Positions 1-11,193 of a DNA stretch of 64,000 bases are shown piece by piece; positions within the stretch are counted from its first letter, which is position 1; each line of letters opens with the position of its first letter. The notes beneath the pieces were generated by a model that saw nothing but the letters and a program-made list of their open reading frames with translations, made no database searches and had not been told where the DNA came from. Where the stretch lies: positions 29,243,001 through 29,307,000 of the forward strand of contig JAWZYU010000007.1 of NCBI GenBank assembly GCA_038380435.1, given 5' to 3'. Both the position numbers and the translations under genes were made by a program. Source of the DNA: Ryuthela nishihirai (lineage: Eukaryota; Arthropoda; Arachnida; Araneae; Heptathelidae).

Positions 1-640
1 AAGTCTTTACATAACTTTACTAGTGCTAAAAGTATCTACATAACTTTACTAGTGCTAAATCTCTACATAACTTTACTAAAAATCTCTACATAACTTTACT
101 AGTGCTAAAAATCTCTATATAACTTTACTAGTGCTAAAAGTATGTACATAACTTTACTAGTGCTAAATCTCTACATAACTTTACTAGTGCTAAAAGTCTC
201 TACATAACTTTACTAGTGCTAAAAGTATCTACATAACTTTACTAGTGCTAAAAGTATGTACATAACTTTACTAGTGCTAAAAGTATGTACATAACTTTAC
301 TAGTGCTAAAAATCTCTACTTAACTTTACTAGTGCTAAAAGTCTCTATATAACTTTACTAGAGCTAAAATCTATACATTATTTTACTAGTGCTAAATTCT
401 TTACATAACTTTACTAGTGCTAAAGTCTCTCATAACTTTACTAGTGCTAAAGTCTTTACATAACTTTACTAGTGCTAAAGTCTTTACATAACTTTACTAG
501 TGCTAAAATCTCTACATAACTTTACTAGTGCTAAAGTCTCTACATAACTTTACTAGTGTTAAAGTCTCTACATAACTTTACTAGTGTTAAAGTCTTTACA
601 TAATTTTGCTAGTGCTAAAGTTTACATAACTTTACGAGCA
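1..640. repeat. Minisatellite, 29-30 bp unit
   Basis: Over twenty head-to-tail copies of a unit built around ACATAACTTTACTAGTGCTA. Units differ mainly in the few bases before ACATAAC (GTCTCT, GTATCT, GTATGT, GTCTTT). The array enters from the left window edge and decays after about 620. No reading frame or promoter is visible. Confidence 0.95.
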
Positions 641-859
641 TAGTAATTTTGAAATCTTGTTACTAATGATTTAGCTTTTATGTCAAATACGAAAGCAGAA
701 AAATGTACTTAGAGCACCAAAATGATCTGATCTTTTGAAATGATAAAAGTGGTACGATTGCTTGAGATGGCAAAAAAAAAGATATCAGCTGTAACGGCAA
801 GAAAATTGGTGTGAAAACATTTTTTTTTTGGTCGGGAGGAGACAGAAATTATAAACTTA

Positions 860-1310
860 ATTGGAGCGGAAAAAAGTAAACTTATTTGAAAAGGTAAAAG
901 TAATTTTACTTGAAGACAGCAAAAAGTAAAAATTTTTAGGGCGGCAAAAAGTAAAAATTTTTAGGACGACAAAAAGGAAATTTTTAGGGCGCCAAAAGGT
1001 AAATTTACTTGAGTCGGCGAAAAGTAAATTTTTTAGGGCGACAAAAGGTACATTTACTTGAGTCGGCAAAGGGTAAAATTTTTTTGGGCGACAAAAGGTA
1101 AATTTACTTGAGTCGGCGAAAGATAATTTTTTAGGGCGACAAAAAGTAAATTTATTGAGGGTGGCAGAAAGTAAATTTTTAGGGTGGTAAAAAGGTAAAA
1201 TTTTAGGGCGGCAAAATGTAAATTTACTTGAGGAAGTAAAAAAGAAATTTTATTTAAAGACTGCAAATTTGACGATTTGGCTACACAAAGTAAGTTCGCT
1301 TGGGAGGGCA
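860..1310. repeat. Degenerate AT-rich minisatellite
   Basis: Repeated blocks of the type GGGCGACAAAAGGTAAATTT alternate with CTTGAGTCGGCAAAAG. The unit is variable in length. Two short minus-strand frames rich in Phe and Leu arise from it and are not genes. The stretch 641-859 between this array and the first shows nothing recognisable. Confidence 0.8.
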
Positions 1311-1916
1311 AAATGTCCTGGGTTTGCGCTGATCGTATAGGTTAGGAATTTCCAAAGGTTTTGGCATCACCGCCCCCTTTTGATTTTTGACAAACCCTAA
1401 GTGTTCCCCCACCTTTCATTTTATGATCAGCCAGTTCCTAAAACAATATCAATTCACAAAAAAATCACATAACTGAAATAAAAATATATTAATGATAATA
1501 TTTATTGTGCAAATTCTCCCAAAAACACCATTTTCAAACAAACGTGTCAGCATATATTCAAACTTAAAACGTTCGTTATTTTATTATTAAAATTTTTTCT
1601 TGAAACCAAAGCTGTATAAAATATGATGGCCAGACACAGTCTGTGCATATATTATAATGATTGATCAATTATGCGTTAAAAATAAAGAATAAAAGTCTTT
1701 ATATTATCGAAATATATTTTTTTTTATTTGCATAAGTCTGTACGCATTTGATTTTATTTAATTCTTAATGAGGCCGCAGCGAATTTCTCGAAGCCGGTAA
1801 TGAGGACACGAGAAAATATCACCTAAGCACCATTGGTGTAAAAGGATCTCTACCGAACGATCGTTTTCTAGAAGTATTTTTATTAAAGATTTAAATATTG
1901 TCTTGGAGCGCTATAT
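1311..1916. other. AT-rich unique sequence
   Basis: No gene, RNA or repeat family could be recognised here. Confidence 0.5.
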
Positions 1917-1950
1917 ACCATAGTGTTCGATATTTATTTGAGCGACTGTA
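1917..1950. mobile_element. Lone terminal fragment of a TA-flanked foldback element
   Basis: The last 34 bases of the right arm of the foldback family are present, ending GAGCGACTGTA. The internal bases read GATATTTATTTGAGCG, the same TATTTATTT variant found in the copy at 11541-12572, so this is a remnant of that subfamily. The rest of the element is missing. Confidence 0.75.
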
Positions 1951-2072
1951 GTGTTGAAAATAATTTGGTCAAGCAGTGTAGAATGCAGCAATAAACTAAA
2001 CATGTAAAAACGCTAATAGATGTTTCATGTAGTTTATTTAACATTAAAACAGATTTTAGTCAATTCATTAAG

Positions 2073-2458
2073 GGGGCGGGGGTGGCTCAGTCGGTAGCGC
2101 GCCAGGCTCGTAATCTGTAGTTTCCAGGTTCGAGTCCCAGCTGGGTCAGTGTTGAGATTTATCTCCGCAAAATTCCCCGCCCTGCCCACGGTCAGTAGGA
2201 GACACTGATGGGCTTGGAAAGGCCGCCGTCCGTCGGATGGGACGTTAAGCCGTGGCCCCGTGTGCGGGAGAGCCATAACCTCTGCACGTTAAAGAACACG
2301 CTGGATGGCCTTGACGGGAGAATGTCATCTGTCTCCCAACAGCTGTTCCAGCGGGTCCCCTCCCCCAACCTTCTCTGAGCCTTCGGGGTCCATGTGACCT
2401 GGCCATTTAGCCCATGGTGTGCAAAAAAGTGCCGCTCAGAGGTGAAACAACCCAACCC
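2073..2458 (+). mobile_element. SINE-A, full length, with target-site duplication
   Basis: The tRNA-like head has box A TGGCTCAGTCGG and box B GGTTCGAGTCC, with anticodon loop CTCGTAA (a Thr-CGT-like loop). A body of about 310 bp follows, ending in GAGGTGAAACAACCCAACCC. It is flanked by an 11-bp duplication, AATTCATTAAG, at 2062-2072 and 2459-2469, the mark of target-primed insertion by LINE machinery. The body contains the block GTCGGATGGGACGTTAAGCC and CACGTTAAAGAACACGC, which resembles central domains shared among invertebrate SINEs (from memory). Confidence 0.95.
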
Positions 2459-2469
2459 AATTCATTAAG

Positions 2470-3525
2470 ATATTGCAAACACAATTCCAGAAGCAGTTTT
2501 TTAACAATCGAATCTCTGGTGTAAGACGCATTCTCGTTCTAAATGTGTAACGTTTCAGTTAAGGAAAGTAAATTTCAATTTATGTCTTTAAGTGACCAAA
2601 AGCCCGTTCTTTCGATCAATTCATTGTTTTCATCAATGGCAAATGTCTGACGATCCAATTAAAATGATGAGGAGGTTATGCACGCCCAAAAGGACACATA
2701 TTTCGATGGGAATCTTTTGATAATTGCCTTTTAAAAAGAGAAGATTTCCTGTCCTTGTGACAATGTCCTTTAGAAGATATTACTGTTTAGAAAATATATC
2801 GAATTGGCGAGAGTAGGCGTTCATTCCAAATCGAGTCGTTATGGATGAAATATATTCAAATAAATAATTATTGGTTTTGTTCTACGTAATGTAAATATAT
2901 GCAGAAGAGAAATGTTTTTTTTTCGTATGACTAACTACATAAGACTTTTTTTAAAACAATTTTTTTTTCAGCTATAACCTCCAGATCGCTAAAATCGACT
3001 CTAAAATGCCGAGTTCTAAAAATCTGTTATACGGACGTGAGTTCTGATCTGTGAAATGGAACTCTCAAGTTAAATTTAAAATCGCATGTCTTTAATTGGA
3101 AAAAGTTTCTTCGGCTCCAAAGCTGACTCAAAATAACTCTCTTCCTAAAACCACTCCAACATTATTCTGAAATCGAGCCACTACGTAGAACTCCAAAATT
3201 TTGAAATGTACTTTTTTGAAATCTTGAGTGTTAAACGGATTTAAAAATTACGATTTCTAAAAGGGACAAAATCACGATCCTACATCCATTCCGAAATCTG
3301 AAACTCAAACTGAAATTGACCCCAAAATCATTTATTTCATCACTTCATTCAACAAGTTTGGGTTAGATTTCCACTGGACATGTGCAGAATATCTCACAGA
3401 GTTTGAAATTCGTTTAGGAGTTTCCCACAATGAGGGAGAAATAATATCATCAATAATATTATTTTTTATCGCCCTCTTTTACCAACAGTTATTTTTCTAA
3501 CTTCTCCCTTAATGGAAACTAATTT
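2470..3525. other. AT-rich sequence without a recognisable gene
   Basis: From about 2970 to 3320 there are loosely repeated phrases of the type CTCCAAAATTxTGAAATC, perhaps a decayed minisatellite. Nothing else is supported. Confidence 0.4.
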
Positions 3526-3538
3526 CTCTTGTATAAAA

Positions 3539-3927
3539 GGGGGCGGGGGTGGCTCAGTCGGTAGCCCGCCAGGCTCGTAATCTGCTGTTCCCAGATTCGA
3601 GTCCCAGCTGGGTCAGCGTTGAGATTTATCTCCGCAAAATTCATCGCCCTGCCCACGGTCAGTAGGGGACACCGATGGGCTTGGAAAGGCCGCCGTCCGT
3701 CGGATGGGACGTTAAGACGTGGCCCCGTGTGCGGGAGAGCCATACCCTGTGCACGTTAAAGAACACGTTGGATGGCCTTGACGGGAGGCTACCATCTGTC
3801 TCCCAACAGCTGTTCCAGTGGGTCCCCTCCCCCAACCTTCTCTGAGCCTTCGGGGTCCATGTGACCTGGCCATTTAGCCCATGGTGTGCAAAAAAGTGCC
3901 GCTCAGAGGTAAAACAACCCAACCCAA
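3539..3927 (+). mobile_element. SINE-A, full length, with target-site duplication
   Basis: Complete head, body and AACCC tail. A 13-bp duplication CTCTTGTATAAAA flanks it at 3526-3538 and 3928-3940. It is close to the family consensus, so it is probably a young insertion. Confidence 0.95.
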
Positions 3928-3959
3928 CTCTTGTATAAAACTACTTGAAAACTACAAGA

Positions 3960-4515
3960 CTACTTGAAATTAAGGAACAGTCCTGAGTTATGTCAATGAG
4001 AAACTGATGTCGCAAATTTATAACATCTAAAATAACTTTTTTTCTTTAGAAAAATGTTATAGCAGATAAAGATCTCAATCCAATATATCAATATCCCGAT
4101 CTTCACCAAATTCGTTCAGTATTTAATGAGTTATGGAAGTTTGTATATTTAGCGATGACAATGCCAGCCTCAAAAATTGACTTCAGAAGTTTATTAAAAC
4201 TTAGTAATAAGTATTGGATCAAATGTTTAACAAAATAAGTTTGTATTTTACAACTTTGTGTAAAGAATTCTTTCACTATCTTCAGTTTTGAATAAGTTTT
4301 TTAAGACTGGCATTGCTGTTGTTAAATATTTAAACTTCTTAACTCATTAAATACTAAACAAATATTGTTGAAAATCGAGATACTGATTTATTTGATTGAG
4401 ATCTTCATCTGCAATCACACAGCTTCGACCTTAACTTCCCATTAGAATAATATTGTGTTTATATTGTGTTTCTCTTTAATTAATGGGAACCAATTGTAGA
4501 TGGGCGTAGCGCCCC
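3960..4515. repeat. Long foldback (palindromic) element, second family
   Basis: The left half (AACAGTCCTGAGTTATGTCA ... GATAAAGATCTCAATCC ... GTTATGGAAGTTTG) returns as its reverse complement between about 4330 and 4510. A related palindrome lies at 56655-57185. No coding potential. A non-autonomous foldback transposon is the likely identity; terminal bases and target duplication were not resolved. Confidence 0.6.
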
Positions 4516-4849
4516 TGTTATTTCTCCCTAAATCTCTAAAACGCCCCTTTTGAAAACTACTGGGTTAGATGATCCAGATCTAATTTAAACTGTACTGATA
4601 AGAGTTTATACTAAAGAAATAATCTACATGATCATCTGTGAAATTATTATTTGTGCGATTTTCGGTCAATGCAATTTAGAATGTTAAAGTGAAGTTTACC
4701 CACCACGATCCCCCATTGTCCTCCCCTCCAGAAAAATTCTGTTCATACAGCTGAGTGCATCAAATAAATTCAACAAAATCAGAAACATTTTCCTTAAGAC
4801 ATCTATCAAACAGAACCAGTGCAACCTATTTCAATTGGTGCTTTAATAA
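4516..4849. other. AT-rich spacer
   Basis: No gene or repeat recognised. Confidence 0.4.
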
Positions 4850-5300
4850 AACGGCAGCCGAGTTCATTCAACGATTAGGAAAGAACGCGGTAATATTCCA
4901 CTAACGCACGTGTAGCAAAGAGACAGAGACGCGATCATCAGCAGCTTTAGACAAGGTTCATCACCACATCTTGCAGTCTATAACGCCGCGATCATTAAGC
5001 CAACCTACAGAAACAGATGTTGACCGTAATAAATCGCCGCTGCAGCCACAGCCGCCGTCTTAAGACTCACGTGGCCGCGTGCGAGCTTCAAAGCTTTACT
5101 TTTAGCCGACAAGGGCTGAGCAGCGATTCTGGAGTAAGGAGGATGCAGCGACGGAGCTCGTGTTGCTCCGCCTTTTCTTCTTCCCGCTTCGGGATCCCTC
5201 GGTGTGTAGCGATGTCTCGGGGCGGTGAATACGAAGCTTCTATAATCAGTCACGTGCTATGAAGAGATCGCTCGAGTTTAAAGGCATAAGCGTCGCGTCA
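4850..5300. promoter_or_regulatory. GC-richer unique island, possible regulatory region
   Basis: This stretch is clearly richer in G, C and CpG than its AT-rich surroundings, and its sequence is complex rather than repetitive. Short frames are open on both strands (5005-5262) but match nothing I recognise. If the svp gene extends upstream, this lies in its intron. An enhancer or alternative promoter is possible, but the only evidence is composition. Confidence 0.25.
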
Positions 5301-5900
5301 GGTGAGACGCTCCTGGCTAAACATCAAGAAGCTGAGTGGCTGAGGTCTCGGCTCTGCTTTATTCTCGTCTTAATCGCTGACAAAATGAATTTACAGCAAA
5401 TTAGCTACGAAAACAATTTGTTATTTTCTGTGGGATTTCCCCCATTTAAACGGTAACATCTCCTCTTGCAAACAAATTGGTTGGTTCGATGCTTGCGGTT
5501 TTATGGCGAAAGAAGAGCGAGGGCTACTTGCAAATAAGATTCTCTTATGTTGCATGATTGATTCAATGCGTGAACAAATCCGCAGGTAGAGAACAATTTA
5601 GGGAGAAGAGATAGCAAAGTGATTAGTACTGATCTGAATGTACAAGTATTACATTCTGCTATAATGAAAAAAGTTTCATAAAATATTTCATTAATCCTTA
5701 AAACTTTCAAGTTCAAGAAGGGTGGGATGCGAGAAATATATTCTATGACCTGATCATGAAAACACACCAGTTGTCCAAGTTATTGAAGATTGAAACTCTT
5801 CAATGAAAGCTAGAAATTATTGTTATTCATTAACAAAGGCACTGATGCTCATGATTCACATTGCTAAAGGTATAATGTGATATCGAAACATTTGAGACCT
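5301..5900. other. Unique sequence, no gene recognised
   Basis: Moderately AT-rich and without repeats I can name. Confidence 0.4.
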
Positions 5901-5914
5901 TTATTATGAAAGGT

Positions 5915-6123
5915 GCCGTCCCGTGGCCGAGTGGTTAGCACGCTTGGCTACTGATCTAAGGGACCTGGGTTCGAGCCCCGGATTAGGCATGGATGTGTGT
6001 GTCGTTTTTCTGCTGAGGTCCTGCCATCCTCTCAGATCTCCTACTGTGGCATATAAACTGACAGGCTCCTGTCAGACCTCTGTGGCAAGCAGCTGCTTGA
6101 GGGGGTATTTATTTTTTTATTTA
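5915..6123 (+). mobile_element. SINE-B, full length, with target-site duplication
   Basis: tRNA-like head with box A TGGCCGAGTGG and box B GGTTCGAGCCC, a short body ending GCAAGCAGCTGCTTGAGGGG, and a T-rich tail of TATTT units. A 14-bp duplication TTATTATGAAAGGT flanks it (5901-5914, 6124-6137). The target resembles a unit of the minisatellite that follows. Confidence 0.95.
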
Positions 6124-6129
6124 TTATTA

Positions 6130-7262
6130 TGAAAGGTACAAATTCATTCATTATCATTATGAAAGATACAGATCATTTGAAACCATTTTGAAATAAACAA
6201 ATGCTTTTAATTCCATTATGAAAGATAACAGATCTTTTTGATTACCACTATTAAAGATATAAATCCATTTCATGCCGTTTTGAAAGATAAGAAAACTATT
6301 TGATGCCATTAGGAAAGATAATGAAACCTTTTGATGCCATTATGAAAGATAACGAAACCGTTTGATGCCATTAGAAATGATAACGAAACCTTTTGATGCC
6401 ATTAGGAAAGATAACGAAACCTTTTGATGCCATTAGGAAAGATAATGAAACCTTTTGATGCCATTAGGAAAGATAATGAAACCTTTTGATGCCATTATGA
6501 AAGATAACGAAACCTTTTGATGCCATTAGAAAAAGATAACGAAACCTTTTGATGCCATTATGAAAGAAAATGAAATCTTTTAATGCCATTATGAAAGAAA
6601 ATGAAATCTTTCAATGCCATTATGAAAGAAAATGAAATCTTTCAATGCCATTATGAAAGATAACGAAACCTTTTGATGCCATTATGAAAGATAATGAAAC
6701 CTTTTGATGCTATTAGAAAAGATAACGAAATCTTTTGATGCCATTAGAAAAGAAAATGAAACCTTTTGATGCCATAATGAAAGATAACGAAACCTTTTGA
6801 TGCCATTATGAAAGATAATGAAACCTTTTGATGCCATTATGAAAGATAATGAAACCTTTTGATGCCATTATGAAAGATAATGAAACCTTTTGATGCCATT
6901 ATGAAAAATAATGAAACCTTTGGATACCATTAGAAAAGATAACGAAACATTTTGATGCCGTTTTGAAAGATAACGAAACCTTTCGATGCGATGATGGAAA
7001 ATAACAAATCTTTTTCGATAATATTCGATACCATTATTAAAACTACAAATCTTTTTTATGCCACTATCTTTTTTATACCACCTTTTAATGCCATTAGGAA
7101 AGATAACGAAACCTTTTGATGTCATTATGAAAGATAATGAAACCTTTGGATGCCATTAGAAAAGATAACGAAACCTTTTGATGCGATGATGGAAAATAAC
7201 AAATCTTTTTCGATACCATTATTAAAAATACAAATCTTTTTTATGCCACTATTAAATATACA
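6130..7262. repeat. Minisatellite, 31-bp unit
   Basis: Roughly 35 copies of a unit reading GATAACGAAACCTTTTGATG then CCATTATGAAA. Variation between units is mostly AAC/AAT and TATG/TAGG. The period of 31 shifts frame at every unit. SINE-B copies lie at both edges (5915 and 7266). Confidence 0.95.
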
Positions 7263-7265
7263 ACT

Positions 7266-7422
7266 CTTGCGTCCCATGACCGAGTGGTTAAAATGCTTGG
7301 CATTCTAGCCACGGTCCCTGATCAAAGGGACCTGGGTTCAAGCCCCGGGTAAGGCATGGATGTCTGTGTTGTCTTTCTGCCGAGGACTTGTCTTCCTCAC
7401 AGACCTTCAACTATGGCACAAC
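7266..7422 (+). mobile_element. SINE-B, 3' truncated and diverged
   Basis: The head is recognisable by GACCGAGTGGTTA and GGTTCAAGCCCCGGGTAAGG, but carries an extra segment in the anticodon arm. The copy stops after CAACTATGGCACA, before the CAGCTGCTTG body motif. Confidence 0.8.
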
Positions 7423-7925
7423 TTGAGGTATCCAGGTTCGAATCTCATCTCTGTCATAATAAAGATTTCGCCCCCTCGAATGCTAAATTCCTCCCTCCCT
7501 CCCTGAGAGAAGGTCAGCATTAGATTTAGAAAGGTCCATCCAGTGAGACCTAAGCCGTTGATCCACTGTACTGGAATCATCAATGCTAAGGTTCGGGCCT
7601 TGACTGTACCGGCGTTGAGATATTTCTCCGCTATCCCCCCCCCCTCCCGCCCACCAACCACAACTAACACACGCTGCCCTCGGTAAAAAAAAAGAGTGCC
7701 GGTGGCGCGCTGGGCTCGCTGGATTCGGTAGCGCGCTGGGCTCGTAATCTGCAGTTTCCAGGTTCGAACCCCAGCATTGATTTATCTCCGCAAAACCTCC
7801 ACGCCTTGCCCTTGGTCAGTAGGGAACACCAGTGGGGTGGAAAGACGTCGTCCATCAGATGAGACGCTAAGCCGTGTCCCGTGTGTTGGAGTACACGTTA
7901 AAGAACACTTTGGATGGCATTGACG
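7423..7925 (+). mobile_element. Degenerate SINE-A pieces
   Basis: From 7695 a partly duplicated head (GGTAGCGCGCTGGGCTCG) leads into GGTTCGAACCCC and a diverged body with CACGTTAAAGAACAC, cut off at about 7925 where a transposase fragment begins. The part 7423-7694 has weaker SINE-like phrases and a C-rich tract. Confidence 0.6.
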
Positions 7926-7944
7926 CCCATACTATGAACACATC

Positions 7945-8227
7945 AGGCTTCTTTGATGAGTCTGTTGTCAGGAGTAGCTTTTGATCCCCAGACCTCACAG
8001 TACCTGACTTTTCTCAGTGGGGATGTATTACTGAAAGAATCTATCGCAATAACGCCCGAAGCCTGGAGGAACTTAACCATAACATTGAACAAACTGCTGC
8101 CTGCATTGGCAAACAAACTCTTCAAAAAGTTGTAAGAAACACTATAAAAAGGGCAGATATTTGTCTTCAAGAAGTGGAGCGAACACTTTCAGTACCTGCT
8201 GTAACTGAAACTTGCTTATTACATTGA
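7945..8227 (+). pseudogene. C-terminal fragment of a mariner-superfamily transposase
   Basis: Translation from 7949 gives FFDESVVRSSF, a stop, then SPDLTVPDFSQWG, RIYRNNARSLEELNHNIEQ and LQKVVRNTIKRADICLQE before a TGA at 8225-8227. This is the end of the catalytic domain of the mariner-type transposases that usually read SPDLTPxDFFLWG followed by a helix-rich RSLEEL...VVRN segment. Such enzymes cut and paste transposons at TA sites. The Ser-Gln in place of the usual Phe-Leu, the internal stop and the loss of the N-terminal two thirds make it non-functional. It is sandwiched between two SINE-A pieces, so no element ends can be assigned. Confidence 0.8.
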
Positions 8228-8230
8228 TAT

Positions 8231-8566
8231 CTGAAGTAACTTTGGATTGGATTGTTTTACCTCTGAGCGGCACTTTTTTGCACACCATGGGTTAAATGGC
8301 CAGGCCACAAGGACCCCGAAGGCTCAGAGAAGGTTAGGGGAGGGGACCCACTGGAACAGCTGTTGGGAGACAGATGGTAGCCTCCTGTCAAGGCCATCCA
8401 GCGTGTTCTTTAACGTGCACAGGGTATGGCTCTCCCACACACGGGGCCACGGCTTAACGTCCCATCCGACGGACGGCAGCCTCTCCAAGCCCATCGGTGT
8501 CCCCTACTGACCGTGGGCAGGGCGGGGAAATTTTGCGGAGATAAATCTCAACGCTGACCCAGCTGG
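8231..8566 (-). mobile_element. SINE-A, head missing at a junction with FB-118
   Basis: Tail and body are intact from ATTGTTTTACCTCTGAGCGG. The copy breaks at CTGACCCAGCTGGGT, just before the tRNA-like head, where the FB-118 repeat begins abruptly. The abutting elements share no target duplication, so a rearrangement rather than a clean insertion is likely. Confidence 0.85.
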
Positions 8567-9289
8567 GTGGAGCGTGTACAGCAACTGCACACGCTCCAGT
8601 TACCGTTCACAGAAAACTGGAGCGGTTGCGGTTAATGTTCACAGCACATTGGATCGTGTGAGCTCACAAAGACCTGGATCGTGTGGGCTCACTCACGGAA
8701 ATATTGAGCGTGTGCAGTTACCGTTCACAGCAAACTGGAGCGGTTGCGGTTAATGTTCACAGCACATTGGATCGTGTGAGCTCACAAAGACCTGGATCGT
8801 GTGGGCTCACTCACGGAAATATTGAGCGTGTGCAGTTACCGTTCACAGCAAACTGGAGCGGTTGCGGTTAATGTTCACAGCACATTGGATCGTGTGAGCT
8901 CACAAAGACCTGGATCGTGTGGACTCACTCACGGAAATATTGAGCGTGTGCAGTTACCGTTCACAGCAAACTGGAGCGGTTGCGGTTAATGTTCACTGCA
9001 CATTGGATCGTGTGAGCTCACAAAGACCTGGATCGTGTGGCTCACTCACGGAAATATTGAGCGTGTGCAGTTACCGTTCACAGCAAACTGCACACGCTCC
9101 AGTTTGCTGTGAACGGTAACTGGAGCGTGTACAGTTGCTGTACACGCTCCAGATATTTTTCCTGAATTCTGTAATCACGTGACAAGAAGGTTGCCAGATC
9201 ACTAATTTCTAAAAAAAATCGTTGCCAGATATTTTTTTCTGAATTTTGTAATCAACCGTAGTGTTTGGATACTTTTTTGAGCGACTGTA
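8567..9289 (+). mobile_element. FB-118 composite element, left arm missing
   Basis: Begins with a hairpin (GGAGCGTGTACAGCAACTGC and its near complement) and continues with about four copies of the 118-bp unit (period checked at 8683, 8801, 8919). It ends in tandem hairpins and the right arm finishing GAGCGACTGTA at 9289. The left arm and left TA are absent; SINE-A sequence abuts instead. The repeated 62-codon frames in the array are by-products. Confidence 0.85.
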
Positions 9290-9650
9290 CACTATATAAC
9301 AAAAAGTAATCGGACACTTCGATGTTATGTGAATGGAACGCCACTTTAAAGGATCAGTAACTTTTAAAATAAGATTTATATGAAAATATGTTACTGAAGA
9401 TATATTGATGGTCTGAATGAAATCTTTCTAGGATATGTATTTTTCGTAATATTCGTTTGAAATTTAAAGAATTATGGAAGCTAAAACATTTAACTGTAAT
9501 CGTTCACTATCATAAATGTGTATTGGAAGTTGCGTACAATTTTGCTAAGTATAGCTCATATAGAAAAGGTACATAAAAATGGTTTAACATACAGTAAATA
9601 AATCATACTGAGCGATAGCGGATGATCCCGATTCACTAGTTAACACAGGT
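9290..9650. other. AT-rich sequence
   Basis: Starts with ACTATATAACAAAAAGTAAT and CGGACACTTC, a wording seen at some Tc1/mariner ends, but no partner terminus was found. No gene. Confidence 0.3.
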
Positions 9651-10424
9651 GAAAGGTGGCTGCTTGGATAGCATGCCAGGCTCGTAATTTGATGTTCCCA
9701 GGTCCGAGTCCGAACTGTGCCAGCTTGAGATTTATTTCTTTAATCCGACATTTTGCACTCAGTGAAAGGAGGGATGAACTGATGGGTTGGGTTGTTTTAC
9801 CTCTGAGCAGCACTTTTTTGCACACCATGGGCTAAATGGCCCGGTCACATGGACCCCGAAGGCTCAGAGAAGGTTGGGAGAGGGGACCCACTGGAACAGC
9901 TGTTGGGAGACAGATGGTAGCCTCCCGTCAAGGCCATCCAGCGTGTTCTTTAACGTGCACAGGGTATGGCTCTCCCACACACGGTGCCACGGCTTAACGT
10001 CCCATCCGACGGACAGCGGCCTTTCCAAGCCCATCGGTGTCCCCTACTGACCGTGGGCAGGGTGGGGAATTTTGCGGAGATAAATCTCAACGCTGACCCA
10101 GCTGGGACTCGAACCTGGGAACTACAGATTACGAGCCTGGCGCGCTACCGACTGAGCCACCCCCGCCCCCAGGACACTGATGAGTTTGAAAAGACAGTCG
10201 AATCGTATATTAAGTTGACCTCTGTGTAAAGAGAACTCCATACCCTGTGCGCGTTAAAGAACCCTCTGGATGGCCTTGACGAGAGGCTATCATCTGACTC
10301 ATAACAGCTGTCCACTGGATCCTCTTCCCACAACCTTTCCTGAGCCCTCGGGATCCTTGTGACCTGTCCATTTAGCTCATTGTGTTCAAGAAAAGAGCCA
10401 CTCAGAGGTAAAACAATCCAACTC
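9651..10424 (+). mobile_element. Older SINE-A split by a younger one
   Basis: The diverged head and start of the body occupy 9651-9784. The rest resumes at 10171 and runs to the tail GAGGTAAAACAATCCAAC near 10424. The gap is filled by the opposite-strand copy at 9785-10170. About 30 bp (10190-10220) of unrelated-looking sequence sits in the second half. Confidence 0.75.
9785..10170 (-). mobile_element. SINE-A, full length, nested in an older SINE-A
   Basis: Complete from GGTTGGGTTGTTTTACCTCT to the head ending CCACCCCCGCCCCC. ACTGATG is duplicated at 9778-9784 and 10176-10182, with weaker matches before it. It sits inside the same family in opposite orientation. Confidence 0.85.
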
Positions 10425-10785
10425 TAGCTAAAACTAGTCATCCGTTCTTCGTCGTGGGCTTCATTCAGTGACGTAACGCCGCCATCTCTCATTGGTTCGA
10501 CTATTGACATCTCTCGACAGGGCTTTACCGTCTTTGATAACACTTGGAGGTTGGAGATAAGGACACCAAAGGTCGAGCTAGTCGTGCTCTTTTTCGTTCG
10601 CTGCAGCCTTGGATGCGACTACGGTGCAAAGTCTGCACTCGGCTCGTGCTCGCTCATAGAAGGCTTTTCTCTGCTGCTTAACTAATTGTAAATAATGTAA
10701 CTATTTGTGTATAACGTAGAATAAACAGTTTTCTCTTTCGTTAACAAATCGTAAAAATAGTTGTCTCTACCAGTTAACTATGTAA
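10425..10785. other. Unique-looking sequence, possible LTR remnant
   Basis: A GC-richer block (10440-10670) is followed by AT-rich sequence containing AATAAACAGTTTTCTCTTTC at about 10720. That layout recalls the 3' part of an LTR, but I found no paired copy, TG/CA ends or target duplication. Confidence 0.25.
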
Positions 10786-10838
10786 ATGGATTGGATTGTT
10801 TTACCTCTGAGCGTTGCTGTTTTTGCATATAATGGCCT
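10786..10838 (-). mobile_element. 3' end of an older SINE-A, interrupted
   Basis: GATTGTTTTACCTCTGAGCG followed by a diverged TTTTTGCATATAATGG. The next few bases of the same copy (AAATGG) reappear at 11188 after the insertion at 10839-11175. Confidence 0.7.
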
Positions 10839-11175
10839 CAGGTTCGAGTCCCAGCTGGGTCAGCGTTGAGATTTATCTCCGCAAAATTCCCCGCCCTGCC
10901 CACGGTCAGTAGGGGACACCGATGGGCTTGGAAAGGCCGCCGTCCGTCGGATGTGACGTTAAGCCGTAGTCCCGTGTACGGGAGAGAGCCATACCCTGTG
11001 AACGTTAAAGAACACGCTGGATGGCCTTGACGGGAGGCTACCATCTGTCTCCCAACAGCTGTTCCAGTGGGTCCCCTCCCCCAACCTTCTCTGAGCGTTC
11101 GGGGTCCATGTGACCTGGCCATTTAGCCCATGGTGTACAAAAAAAGTGCCGCTCAGAGGTAAAACAATCCAACCG
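10839..11175 (+). mobile_element. SINE-A, 5' truncated, nested, with target-site duplication
   Basis: Starts inside box B (AGGTTCGAGTCCCAGCTGGG) and runs to the tail. A 12-bp duplication ATATAATGGCCT flanks it at 10827-10838 and 11176-11187. The 5' truncation together with a duplication is the usual signature of incomplete LINE-driven reverse transcription. Confidence 0.9.
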
Positions 11176-11193
11176 ATATAATGGCCTAAATGG

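Noticed and set aside
2085..2150. tRNA genes
   Set aside because: All tRNA-like sequences seen are heads of SINE-A or SINE-B or decayed fragments, followed by SINE bodies; the acceptor stems do not pair and lack a terminator-like T run.
2440..2458. Telomere-like AACCC repeats at SINE-A ends
   Set aside because: They occur only as the short SINE-A tail; the arthropod telomere unit is CCTAA.
5017..5456. Coding exons in the GC-richer region
   Set aside because: Frames are short, overlap on both strands and match no family I know.
6130..7262. CRISPR array
   Set aside because: Units are contiguous without unique spacers, in a eukaryotic context; this is a minisatellite. The same holds for 1-640, 13335-14110 and 46440-46990.
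10425..10785. Solo LTR
   Set aside because: AATAAA and layout are suggestive, but no terminal TG/CA, target duplication or second copy was found.
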